In this document: in pieces, positions 1-7,961 of the stretch
Layout: each line of letters starts with the position of its first letter
Numbering within the stretch: position 1 is the stretch's first letter
Assembly (NCBI GenBank): GCA_016707205.1
Contig: JADJHZ010000001.1
Location: forward strand, 372,001 to 436,000
Source of the DNA: Haliscomenobacter sp.
GTDB taxonomy: Bacteria > Bacteroidota > Bacteroidia > Chitinophagales > Saprospiraceae
Reading direction: 5' to 3'
Length of the DNA: 64,000 bases
Position numbers and translations under genes: made by a program
Notes under the pieces: generated by a model
Told to the model about the DNA's origin: nothing
Seen by the model: only the letters and a program-made list of their open reading frames with translations
Databases searched by the model: none

Positions 1-179
1 AGATCCGCCTTGTCGAAGGTAAAAACAGGCAAGTTCGGAAGATGTGCGCCAAGGTGGGATTTCCCGTACTTCGCTTGATCCGCGTCCGGATGGAAGAGTT
101 AAGCCTGGAAGGCCTCCAACCAGGAGAGGTGCGGGAAATGTCCAAAGAAGACGCATACCGGCAGTTGCGCATCCGCTAA
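1..179 (+). CDS. 23S/16S rRNA pseudouridine synthase, RsuA/RluB/RluE/RluF family (3' end only)
   Basis: This is the last 58 codons of a gene that begins before the window, read in the frame starting at base 3. The visible stretch EGKNRQVRKM followed by GFPVLRLIRVRM is the characteristic C-terminal motif of the RsuA-type pseudouridine synthases, which isomerise specific uridines in ribosomal RNA in the cytoplasm. The catalytic Asp lies upstream and is not seen, so the exact target site cannot be assigned. Its TAA stop overlaps by 4 bp the stop of the convergent exonuclease gene. Confidence 0.85.
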   Translation, partial: IRLVEGKNRQVRKMCAKVGFPVLRLIRVRMEELSLEGLQPGEVREMSKEDAYRQLRIR

Positions 180-718
180 TACTGCCATTCATCGAGGTAT
201 TTAATAAAGATTTTGACCAGATTCATCGCGTCGTCGAGACCCCGGTGATGAATTCCGGAAAATTCAAATCCCTCCGTCTCAACGGCGTTTTTTAATCCGC
301 GCATTTTTTTCAACCGTTTGAATTGGTGGTATTGCTGTTTCAGATTAATATGTACCTCCGCCCATTCCGACTCCAACCGATGCAATTCACAATCCTGGAT
401 CAACAGGCGTTTGTCGAATCCTCCCCAGGAGCACAGCGTATAATCTTCGTCCCAAATACCGGCCCAATCCTGGAATTGCTCGATCACGGCGGGGAAGGTT
501 TTTGCTCTTTCCACATCTTCCTGGCGTATGGAGGTCAATTCCTGGCAAAAGGCAGACAAGTAGGGACTAATGACCGGCCGGACAAACTTATTGAACACAT
601 CCTCGACCTCTCCATAAGGGTTCACCTTATAAGCGCCAATTTCAATAATTTCCTGCACTTTGCCCGGAGGACTTCCCTCCCAGCAGGTAGCTTCCAGGTC
701 GAATACGATAAAATTCAC
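176..718 (-). CDS. DEDDh-type 3'-5' exonuclease (KapD/ERI-1-like)
   Basis: A 180-residue RNase T/DnaQ-fold exonuclease domain with little else. The first metal-binding motif is FDLEAT (Asp7, Glu9), and the C-terminal motif HHRGLDDA supplies the catalytic His and last Asp, so the DEDDh set looks complete. The PGKVQEIIEIGAY segment is typical of the ERI-1/KapD branch, which trims 3' ends of RNA or DNA. The start is GTG, two bases after the stop of the upstream acyltransferase, and no ATG lies in between; translational coupling is likely. It forms the last gene of a minus-strand run engB, acyltransferase, exonuclease. The physiological substrate is unknown. Confidence 0.85.
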   Translation of the reverse strand: MNFIVFDLEATCWEGSPPGKVQEIIEIGAYKVNPYGEVEDVFNKFVRPVISPYLSAFCQELTSIRQEDVERAKTFPAVIEQFQDWAGIWDEDYTLCSWGGFDKRLLIQDCELHRLESEWAEVHINLKQQYHQFKRLKKMRGLKNAVETEGFEFSGIHHRGLDDAMNLVKIFIKYLDEWQY

Positions 719-720
719 CT

Positions 721-2442
721 TTAGACGTTTTCGAACTCCCCTTGAGTAATTTCAATGGAGGGTTGGTTCCAGCTTACTTTGGATGCCAATCCATAGTTTT
801 CCAAGCGGTTGTGGTAATAATACAACAAAAGGAAGTTTTCGCTGATCACTTTTCCCTCTTTATTGAGTTTTAATGGTTTTTTTACGTGGAAGGTGCCTAA
901 ATGGCCAATACCATCCCGGATAAGCTCATGCAAATCGCCTTTTATGGCCTCTGATAAGCGGATTTCCTGGTCCTTCTCCATGCGAACCAGTTCATCCCGC
1001 AGTTTTCCAACTACTTCACTGAGAATGTCATCGGAAAAAACATAATCATCCGGAGGGAGCCGCAATACGCCATACAAGTCGAGGCGGGTATTCTCTTTTT
1101 TGAGGATTTCAAAAGCGGCGAATGCCACCAAATGGCTGGACAAAACAATGTTATCCTTGCGAAACCGCTCCAGGATTTTATCCCCAAGCATTTTAGTGTA
1201 CTCGGATTCGCGCTGAAGGTCTTCCTGCACCTGCCCTTTCCACTCAAAGTACTCGCTCAGTTCTATGCGGTTTCCATACGAATCGAAACTATTGCCTTCT
1301 GCATCTACCGGATTGCCCAGAACGTCCATGGGCTGCCCGAATGAAAACGTAATATCGTTGCCTTCGGCCAAAACCTGCCAGGCAAAGCGAAAAAGGCGAA
1401 AGGGACTGAAAAAATCGTCCTGGGCTTTAATAAACCGTTCCTTTCCGATCTGGCGCAGGTATTGCTCGATCAAAAACTGGGCTTCCAGCACGAAATGATA
1501 ACTCGTGACTAAAGGGACAATGAAAATCTTCCGGTTCTGGCCTTTTTGCAAAAGCGACCGTTGAGCCTCTACTGCCGTGCTCAACAACCCCAGTTTTACT
1601 TTAGTTTCCAGCATTCCCGACCTGGATCGGGTTCCACCCGGGAAAAAGAGGCTGTTGGTTCCCCGCTGAAGAGAAAGATTCGACATGGCTTTCAGGGTCT
1701 CCAGGTATACTTCGTTTTTTTTGCGCCGGTCTACCCGATATGCTCCCAGGCGATTCATAAAATAAGCCGTATACCCGGTGTTGTACAGGTTCAGCCCGGC
1801 CCCATAGGAAAAGGAAGGCAATCCGGCAACCATATCGATGGCATAACCGATCAGGATGGAATCCAGGTTGCTGAAGTGCGTAGGCACAATCACCACCGTC
1901 CCTTTGGTAGCCAGACTTCTGGTTTTTTCCAGCTCGCCACGAACGATCAATTTTTCGCTCAACCGGCGCCGGCCTCCGGCCAGACGAAAAAAGCCCCGTT
2001 GCTTCGCCTGTAGCAACCGATTAAAAAAGAACGTAAGGAATTTCCGGGCAAACAGGAAGGTTTGAATTTGGAAGGTGCCGACAATCTCTTCCGAATAGCG
2101 GTGAATGATTTGCTTGAGGAGTTCTCCATTGTTTTTGGTTGCCGCTTCATCCTCCCGGTCCAGCGACAACACCAGCCGTTTGCGAATCCTGCTCCAAAAC
2201 TGCCGGTCTGTCGGCGGGTCCACTTTCCAAGGTTCTTCCCGAATCCGAATACGTTCCAGGTACACCGTCTGGGCGATGATATCCGATAATGCGGCGGTGG
2301 AGTGACTGTTTTCAAGGCGGTCCAGCGTAAACCGATCGATCTCCTGGATAAAATTCCGGCGGTCTTCGCTCAGGTGAAAAATAGGCCAATCCTCCATATT
2401 GGGAATGACATGGGGGTAAACCCTGGTCTTGGGCTCTTCCAT
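721..2442 (-). CDS. glycerolipid acyltransferase (PlsB/PlsC superfamily), 573 aa
   Basis: A membrane-associated acyltransferase expected to load an acyl chain onto glycerol-3-phosphate or lysophosphatidate in phospholipid synthesis. Motif I is THFSNLD (His189, Asp194), the conserved H-x4-D catalytic pair. The substrate-binding block is FFPGGTRSRSG (about 267-276), where the usual Glu of EGTR is a Gly. At 573 residues it is nearer PlsB-like proteins than the roughly 240-residue PlsC. The longer open frame to 2586 runs back into engB; the ATG at 2442, giving MEEPKTRV, starts 8 bp after the engB stop and is preferred. It is probably co-transcribed with engB and the exonuclease. Whether it acts on position 1 or 2 cannot be decided here. 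Confidence 0.8.
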   Translation of the reverse strand: MEEPKTRVYPHVIPNMEDWPIFHLSEDRRNFIQEIDRFTLDRLENSHSTAALSDIIAQTVYLERIRIREEPWKVDPPTDRQFWSRIRKRLVLSLDREDEAATKNNGELLKQIIHRYSEEIVGTFQIQTFLFARKFLTFFFNRLLQAKQRGFFRLAGGRRRLSEKLIVRGELEKTRSLATKGTVVIVPTHFSNLDSILIGYAIDMVAGLPSFSYGAGLNLYNTGYTAYFMNRLGAYRVDRRKKNEVYLETLKAMSNLSLQRGTNSLFFPGGTRSRSGMLETKVKLGLLSTAVEAQRSLLQKGQNRKIFIVPLVTSYHFVLEAQFLIEQYLRQIGKERFIKAQDDFFSPFRLFRFAWQVLAEGNDITFSFGQPMDVLGNPVDAEGNSFDSYGNRIELSEYFEWKGQVQEDLQRESEYTKMLGDKILERFRKDNIVLSSHLVAFAAFEILKKENTRLDLYGVLRLPPDDYVFSDDILSEVVGKLRDELVRMEKDQEIRLSEAIKGDLHELIRDGIGHLGTFHVKKPLKLNKEGKVISENFLLLYYYHNRLENYGLASKVSWNQPSIEITQGEFENV

Positions 2443-2449
2443 AAGTCGG

Positions 2450-3054
2450 TTAATTCGCAGAAAAATCTGCCATGATCGATGCAATATAGCCCAGGAGCTC
2501 TTCTCTGCCCGCCTTGTCTGAGGCGGAGGTAATAAAATGCCTCGGCAATTCATTCCACGTCTCCAGCATAGCTTTCCCAAAAGCATCTACATTTCGGGCG
2601 ATCTCCTCGGGTTTTGACCGGTCGGCCTTAGTAAAAACCAACACGAACGGGATGCGGAGCGATCCCAGCCAGTTGATGAATTCCAAATCATTTTTTTGCG
2701 GATCGATATTTGCATCGATCAAAACAAAAGCGCATTGGAGCTGTTCCCGGAGTACCAGATAATCCTGGATCATTTTCTCCCAGGTCTTGCGCTGGGTTTT
2801 GGAAACAATAGCGTATCCATAGCCCGGAAGGTCCACCAGGCGCCATTGGTTGTCGATGAGGTAAAATTGAGCATCTGGGTCTTTCCCGGCTTTTTGGAGG
2901 TGTGCGCCAATTCTTTACGCTGGCACAACATATTTATCAGCGAAGATTTGCCTACATTGGAGCGGCCAATGAAAGCAAACTCCGGAAAATTCCCCGCCGG
3001 GCAGATCTTGTGGTTGGGAAAACTGCCCTCGTACTCTGACACATGAATATCCAT
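2450..3054 (-). CDS. engB: ribosome biogenesis GTPase EngB/YsxC, frame broken by an apparent 1-base deletion
   Basis: EngB is an essential GTPase for large-subunit ribosome assembly. The N-terminal part carries the P-loop GRSNVGKSS, and the second part carries the G3 motif DLPGYG and the G4 motif TKAD. The two halves lie in different frames. Adding one T to the T4 run (AAAA at 2863-2866 on the plus strand) restores NFYLIDNQWRLVDLPG and a 201-residue protein of normal length. Because the gene is essential and the break is in a homopolymer, a sequencing error is far more likely than a pseudogene. The ATG start gives MDIHVSEYEG. Downstream acyltransferase follows after 8 bp. Confidence 0.9.
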
Positions 3055-3074
3055 TAAGAAAAATTTAGCATAAA

Positions 3075-3082
3075 CAAAAGTA
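3075..3082 (-). promoter_or_regulatory. candidate Bacteroidota -7 box upstream of engB
   Basis: On the minus strand the sequence reads TACTTTTG, matching TAnnTTTG, about 20 bp before the engB start. No good TTG is seen at the -33 spacing, so this is a weak prediction. Confidence 0.3.
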
Positions 3083-3197
3083 ACAAGAAATAGTGGTAAT
3101 CCGTTGAAATAGACATCTGGTCAATAGGAGCGGGAATTCGCTTCCCGCCACTATCCAAACTTAATGGATGCATTCCTTCAATTTAAAATTCCAAGAC

Positions 3198-3842
3198 ATG
3201 AAAAATGCATGGGTTCTTTTAGCCTTTATCGGCTTGACTTTCTCGGCCAGTGCGCAACTCCGGCTAGGGTTTAAAGCTGGCTTAAGCACCACCGATATTT
3301 CCAATCAGGAGCTGGACTTGCTCGACCAAGGGGGGTCAAAACGCCTGGAGCTCGCCCTCCGGGATGCCAATTATGGCGTACACTTTGGCCTCGTATTCCA
3401 AGGAAATATTGGAAATTTTGTCCTCCAGCCCGAATTGAACTTCAACTCCAACACCGTGAAATGGGAAGTTACCGATGTCAAAGATCCTAGCATCGTGAAA
3501 GACATCTTCAAAGAACGCTATAACTACCTCGACATCCCGCTCCTGGTCGGTTTTCGCTTAGGCCCGCTTCGCCTGCAGGCCGGTCCGGAAGGCCACGTGT
3601 TCCTGAACAGCACCTCTGATCTGCTGGATTTCGAGGACTACGACCAAAACTTCAAGGAACTGACCATCGGATGGCTTGGCGGCGCCGGGCTGGATATCTG
3701 GAACATTTCCTTAGACCTCCGCTACGAAGGCAACCTCAACAAGTTTGGGGATCATATCCGCTTTGCAGGCAACGAATACGAATTCGACGACACCCCTTCC
3801 CGCTGGTTGGGATCCATTACGTTCTTTTTTAATAAACGATAA
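3198..3842 (+). CDS. outer-membrane beta-barrel protein (PorT/OMP_b-brl_2-like), secreted
   Basis: A 214-residue protein with a clear signal peptide (MKNAWVLLAFIGLTFSASAQ) followed by alternating hydrophobic strands such as LRLGFKAGLS, FVLQPELNF and LDIPLLVGF. It ends in an aromatic C-terminus (ITFFFNKR), as in small Bacteroidota outer-membrane barrels of the PorT-like group. The first in-frame ATG is at 3168, but the one at 3198 places the signal peptide at the N-terminus and is preferred. The ligand or role is unknown. It stands alone, divergent from engB and followed by a TAGACG/TGGACG-type repeat. Confidence 0.7.
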   Translation: MKNAWVLLAFIGLTFSASAQLRLGFKAGLSTTDISNQELDLLDQGGSKRLELALRDANYGVHFGLVFQGNIGNFVLQPELNFNSNTVKWEVTDVKDPSIVKDIFKERYNYLDIPLLVGFRLGPLRLQAGPEGHVFLNSTSDLLDFEDYDQNFKELTIGWLGGAGLDIWNISLDLRYEGNLNKFGDHIRFAGNEYEFDDTPSRWLGSITFFFNKR

Positions 3843-3899
3843 GGTTAGAGGTTGGACGTTGGACGTTGGACGTTAGAAACCCAGTCTAGCGTCTAACCT
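3843..3899. repeat. TGGACGT/TAGACG-type intergenic repeat with inverted arms
   Basis: Three tandem GGACGTT units follow the stop of the OMP gene and face an inverted arm reading TCTAGCGTCTAACC. It belongs to the same family as the repeats at 16667, 28930, 31431 and 41638. It could fold as a stem-loop between the OMP gene and the sigma-factor gene. Confidence 0.6.
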
Positions 3900-3976
3900 C
3901 CATCATACAACCTTTTGCTATTCTTGCTTCTCTTTGTTTGGAATTCAGCAACACGATAAAGCCCACTCCGATCGGC

Positions 3977-4489
3977 ATGACGGAAACCGAACTCATTCAG
4001 GCTTGCCTCCGGGAAGACCGGCTCGCTCAAAAAGCATTGTACGAAAGGTACAACCAAGCGATGTTTACCCTGGCTTACCGGATCACGGGCGATTTTGATC
4101 TGGCTAATGATGTGCTTCAGGAAGGATTTATCAAGGTGTTCCAGCATTTGGTCAACTTTCGCAAGGAATCGACGCTTGGCGCCTGGATAAAAACCATCGT
4201 ACTCCGCACCGCCCTCAGTAAAGTCAAGCGCCAGCAGAATTTTGCCCCGGAAGAGGATATTCCGGCAGATTATGCCGTGGATTGGGGAGATTTTATCGAA
4301 GCCGAATACCTGGAGCAAGCCATCAATAACCTTCCGCCGGGTTACCGGACGGTTTTCATCCTGATCGAGGTGGAAGGCTATTCGCACCAGGAAGTGGCTG
4401 ATCTGCTCGGCATTTCGACCGGCACGTCCAAATCCCAACTTTTTTATGCCAAAAAAAGGCTGAGGGAAGCATTAAGCAAGATGTTGTAA
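3977..4489 (+). CDS. ECF-type RNA polymerase sigma factor
   Basis: A 170-residue sigma-70 family protein of the extracytoplasmic-function size class. Region 2 is seen in LYERYNQAMFTLAYRITG and the DVLQEGFIKVFQ core-binding helix. Region 4 is seen in LPPGYRTVFILIEVEGYSHQ and the helix-turn-helix VADLLGISTGTSKSQL. The ATG at 3977 (MTETELIQ) matches the family; the frame stays open back to 3938. The stop is one base before the start of the putative anti-sigma gene, so the two are almost certainly co-translated. Its regulon cannot be read from sequence. Confidence 0.88.
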   Translation: MTETELIQACLREDRLAQKALYERYNQAMFTLAYRITGDFDLANDVLQEGFIKVFQHLVNFRKESTLGAWIKTIVLRTALSKVKRQQNFAPEEDIPADYAVDWGDFIEAEYLEQAINNLPPGYRTVFILIEVEGYSHQEVADLLGISTGTSKSQLFYAKKRLREALSKML

Positions 4490-4490
4490 T

Positions 4491-5105
4491 ATGATAGAAC
4501 GCAATCCATCGACCCTAAAACGCGCCATTCAAAATCTTCCGGGGTACGCTCCACCGAAAAGCATGTGGAACACCATAGAAAGCGAAATGGCTTTCTATGA
4601 GCGGGAAGCAGCTTTGCGAAGAGCAGCCCGAAGGCTTCCCGAGTACGCCCCTCCCCCATCCGTTTGGGAAAATATCAGTCAGGAAATCCACCAGCCTGTT
4701 TTGAGGAAAGTTTATGCTAAAATGCGGCCCTACCGCTGGGCGGCGGCGGCAACGCTCCTTCTGGCTGTTTATTCGGCCATGTTTCTATACGAACAAACAG
4801 GAAAGCCTAAAATTGAGTACCTGGTGTCAGCCGAAACCGGCCATTTAGGGACTAACGCCTCCATGTCCCCTCAGGACGAGGAAGCGATTGAAGAGGTGCA
4901 AGCCTTGTTTGTGCAATACCACCAACAATACAATGATCCACAGGGCCATGAACTCCTCGCCGAACTCAATGAACTCAATGCCGCCTGTGAAGAACTCAGA
5001 GACGTAATCGATACCTATGGCTTTGACAAAAACCTGGCTCAGGAACTAACCAAAGCGGAATTGGAACGAAGCGGAGTCGTCCGGAAAATGGCGGCTGTGC
5101 TCTGA
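4491..5105 (+). CDS. putative anti-sigma factor, single-pass membrane protein
   Basis: A 204-residue protein with a cytoplasmic N-terminus, one hydrophobic segment (AAAATLLLAVYSAMFLY, about 83-100) and a mostly helical, charged outer part. Position directly after an ECF sigma gene, with one base between them, supports an anti-sigma role; no classical zinc HxxxCxxC motif is present. The N-terminal part contains a repeated element, LPGYAPPKSMWNTI and LPEYAPPPSVWENI, 46 residues apart, which may be the sigma-binding unit in duplicate. The identity as anti-sigma is inferred from context and topology, not from a recognised domain. Confidence 0.6.
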   Translation: MIERNPSTLKRAIQNLPGYAPPKSMWNTIESEMAFYEREAALRRAARRLPEYAPPPSVWENISQEIHQPVLRKVYAKMRPYRWAAAATLLLAVYSAMFLYEQTGKPKIEYLVSAETGHLGTNASMSPQDEEAIEEVQALFVQYHQQYNDPQGHELLAELNELNAACEELRDVIDTYGFDKNLAQELTKAELERSGVVRKMAAVL

Positions 5106-5131
5106 TTTTTGACTGCCTTAACACAAATCCA

Positions 5132-6034
5132 ATGATCGATCTGCAAAAAACACTCCTGATTGGATGGTTCGGGTTGTTAACCGTCTTTGGTAACGCACAA
5201 CAGAATACCGTCCTGCAGGTTGTCACCAAGCGAATCAATAAGGAATTTGCCTACAAAGACATGTACGAGGTCAATATCGACGGCGACCGGGCAGAGGTAT
5301 CCATCGAAACCTGGGACCAACCGGTCATCCGTATCCAGATCGACCTGATCGCCAAACACCCGGACAAAGAAACGGCTGCACGGGACCTGGAATACCTGCA
5401 ATATATCACGCAGCGGGTGAAAAACAAGATCTACCTACGCAATTACCTTTCCGTGCCGGATGGCCAAAGCGAACCGGAATCGAAATTAAAAGCCGTCTAC
5501 CTGATCAAAGTGCCCGCCGAATGCCCTGTTTATTTAAAAACAAACTACGGACAGGCGGATATCGAAAACTTGAGCAACCGGCTCCGCGTCAACAGCCGTT
5601 TCAGCCAGATTAATATGCAAAATATCCGGGGCTGGATGGATATCAATACCTTTTTCGGCGAGTTGTTTGGAACCAAACTGGATGGCAATGTGGCGATTAC
5701 CTCCAGAAGGTCGGATATGACCCTCCGGGATCTCAGCGGCCGGTTTGATATTAATGCGCAATATGGCGTCTTGAATATTTATGCTTCCAGCGGGTTGCTC
5801 GACCTGAACTTGCACGCCGACAACTCCCAAGTATTCCTGCACACCCCCGACCTTGCCGGTTTTCACTACAACCTGATCGCTCAGAACAGCAAACTACAGC
5901 TTCCCAGTGGGATGAAATTTCAGATCAACGAAACCGCTCCGGGAATTAAGCGGGTTACCTTTCAGCCCAAATCGGAATATTATCCCAATATTACCGTCAC
6001 GGTTAATTTGGGTTCCTTGTTTATTGGTAAATAA
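5132..6034 (+). CDS. secreted adhesin-like protein (DUF4097-type beta-solenoid)
   Basis: A 300-residue exported protein with signal peptide (LLIGWFGLLTVFGNAQ). The body has short repeating strands with regular Asn/Ser/Asp turns, for example VNSRFSQINMQNIRGWMDINTFFGEL and LRDLSGRFDINAQYGVLNIY, resembling the DUF4097 family of putative adhesins that often follow ECF sigma/anti-sigma pairs. It starts 26 bp after the anti-sigma gene, giving a probable three-gene unit in which the sigma factor controls its own surface product. Function otherwise unknown. Confidence 0.6.
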   Translation: MIDLQKTLLIGWFGLLTVFGNAQQNTVLQVVTKRINKEFAYKDMYEVNIDGDRAEVSIETWDQPVIRIQIDLIAKHPDKETAARDLEYLQYITQRVKNKIYLRNYLSVPDGQSEPESKLKAVYLIKVPAECPVYLKTNYGQADIENLSNRLRVNSRFSQINMQNIRGWMDINTFFGELFGTKLDGNVAITSRRSDMTLRDLSGRFDINAQYGVLNIYASSGLLDLNLHADNSQVFLHTPDLAGFHYNLIAQNSKLQLPSGMKFQINETAPGIKRVTFQPKSEYYPNITVTVNLGSLFIGK

Positions 6035-6289
6035 GTGCTCCACTGGCCTTTTTCCCGCTTCCGCCATGGAAAAATAGGTCCAATTTGCCCAAAGATTAAA
6101 CTTTCCCGGCTCCTTTGGCATTTATGTTCCTGAAATACGGAAATGGACAGACTTCAGGAAAAGGAGTCTTTTGTCCGGGAATTATCTTCTCTAATATCTG
6201 GGAAAAAGGCAAAGAAACTTTTTTTCCGGGTATAATTTCTGGTCAGCATTTCCGAACCTTTCTGCCATTAGCCTAAAGCCATTTTTTTC

Positions 6290-7880
6290 ATGGAAAGCCA
6301 TTGTATTCCCTTTTCAAACGTATCCTATTTTTCTTTCAAAGACATCGCCTATGCCACCGGGCATCCTGCATTAACTCCTTTTACCGGTATAAACCCACCC
6401 TCGCCGCTTTTAAAGACGCCATCCGGGATAAAACCGCCACGCCAACGGACAGGGATCTGCTCGTCCGGGTACTGAAAGAACAATATGCCTCCCTTCAAAC
6501 ATCAGACCGGGTACAAGCCCATATCGAAGCCCTTGCCCAACCAAATACCTTTACGGTAGTTACTGCGCATCAGCCCTCCCTTTTTACCGGCCCTTTGTAC
6601 TATATCTACAAGATTATTGGGACAATCAACCTCGCGGAAACCCTCCAACACGCCTATCCGGAATTCCGGTTTGTGCCGGTTTTCGTTTCCGGTTCGGAAG
6701 ACCACGATTTCGAGGAAATCAATCATGCACACCTGTTTGGCAAAACCCTCACATGGGAAGCTCAAGCTGGAGGCTCAACCGGATTCCTTCCAACCGATAC
6801 GCTGGAGCCCGTTTTGGCCCAGCTTGGGGAACTGCTTCAATCCTCCGAAAATGGCCAGCGGATCTACAACGAGATTAAAGCGGCATACACCGGTCACCCC
6901 TTCTATGGAGAAGCGGCCCAGGATCTGGTGAACCGGCTTTTCGGGAAATATGGCCTGGTTGTCCTGGACATGCGCCACCGGGAGCTAAAAAGAGCGTTCA
7001 TCCCCATCATGCGGGAAGAGCTCTTTTTCCAACCCTCTCAAGCCATAGTAGAGCAAACCCAAAAAGCACTGGAAGAAGCCGGATTCTCGGGTCAGGCCCA
7101 TGCCCGGGAAATCAATCTGTTCTATCTCCACGACCAGCTGCGATCCAGAATAACCAAAGAGGGCGAAGCATATCATATTCTTGGAACCTCGATCCGGTTC
7201 AGCCCAGCAGCCCTGGAAAATGAGCTCGTCCAACATCCGGAGCGATTCAGCCCCAATGTGGTGCTTCGCCCCTTATTCCAGGAGTTCATCCTCCCGAATC
7301 TGGCCTATATTGGAGGAGGAGGGGAAATCGCTTACTGGCTTGAACGAAAGCAGCAATTCGAACACTTCGGCATTAACTTTCCTATGCTTATTCGCCGGAA
7401 CTCGGTTCTTTGATCGACAAAGGATCCAGTCAGCGGATGGATAAACTGGGTATCGAGACCGAACAACTGTTTCTGGACGCCGATGCGCTTATCCGGCAAT
7501 ATGTCGACAGCCAAACCGAACACGAACTTTCCCTGTCTCAGGAAATCACCGGCCTAAACGCCGTCTTTGAACGGGTCAGGCAGAAAGCCATCAGCGTCGA
7601 TCCGACCCTGGAAAAAGCCATCCTCGCCGAAGGAACGAAACAAGTCAAAGTCCTGGAACAACTGGAAACCCGGCTTTTGCGCGCAGAAAAACAAAAACAC
7701 GATACCGCTATCGGTCAGATCAGGCATCTCAAAGAAAAACTTTTCCCAGGGAATGGACTCCAGGAACGGCACGACAACTTCATCTCCCTTTATCAAAAGT
7801 ATGGAGATGGGCTCTTTGAAACCCTCAAAACCCATTTGCACCCTTTGGAAGAAGGCATGCTGGTGCTGATCGACAACTAA
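6290..7880 (+). CDS. bshC: bacillithiol biosynthesis cysteine-adding enzyme BshC, two frame breaks
   Basis: BshC joins cysteine to glucosaminyl-malate in the last step of bacillithiol synthesis. Recognised from the IPFSNVSYFS N-terminus, the TAHQPSLFTGPLYYIYK block and the FVSGSEDHDFEEI motif with its adjacent acidic and His residues. The ATG at 6290 opens the right N-terminus, but the frame shifts at T4 6379-6382 and again at T3 7409-7411. Adding one T at each place gives a continuous 530-residue protein of normal BshC length, including PFYRYKPTLAAF and RRNSVLLIDKGSSQR across the joints. Both losses are in T runs, so sequencing error is likelier than decay. The C-terminal third is a coiled coil typical of the family. 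Confidence 0.88.
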
Positions 7881-7961
7881 TGTAGCCCGGATTTTCAATC
7901 CGGGACCGTTTCGCGGATTTCAAATCCGCCGAACACTTCCGGATTGAAAATCCGGGCTACA
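7881..7961. repeat. nested palindrome between convergent bshC and cytochrome genes (REP-like, possible bidirectional terminator)
   Basis: The outer arms are a perfect 23-bp inverted repeat beginning TGTAGCCCGGATTTTC, and the inside holds further self-complementary parts (GCGGATTTCAAATCCGC and CCCGGATTTTCAATCCGGG). It begins one base after the bshC stop, and its other end contains the TAG stop of the cytochrome gene. A cloverleaf-like fold that terminates both convergent transcripts is plausible. Similar TTCA-loop hairpins occur at 43300-43430. Confidence 0.75.

Noticed and set aside
2450..3054. Programmed frameshift in engB or bshC
   Set aside because: No slippery heptamer with downstream structure conserved in the families, and the same kind of one-base loss occurs in many unrelated genes.
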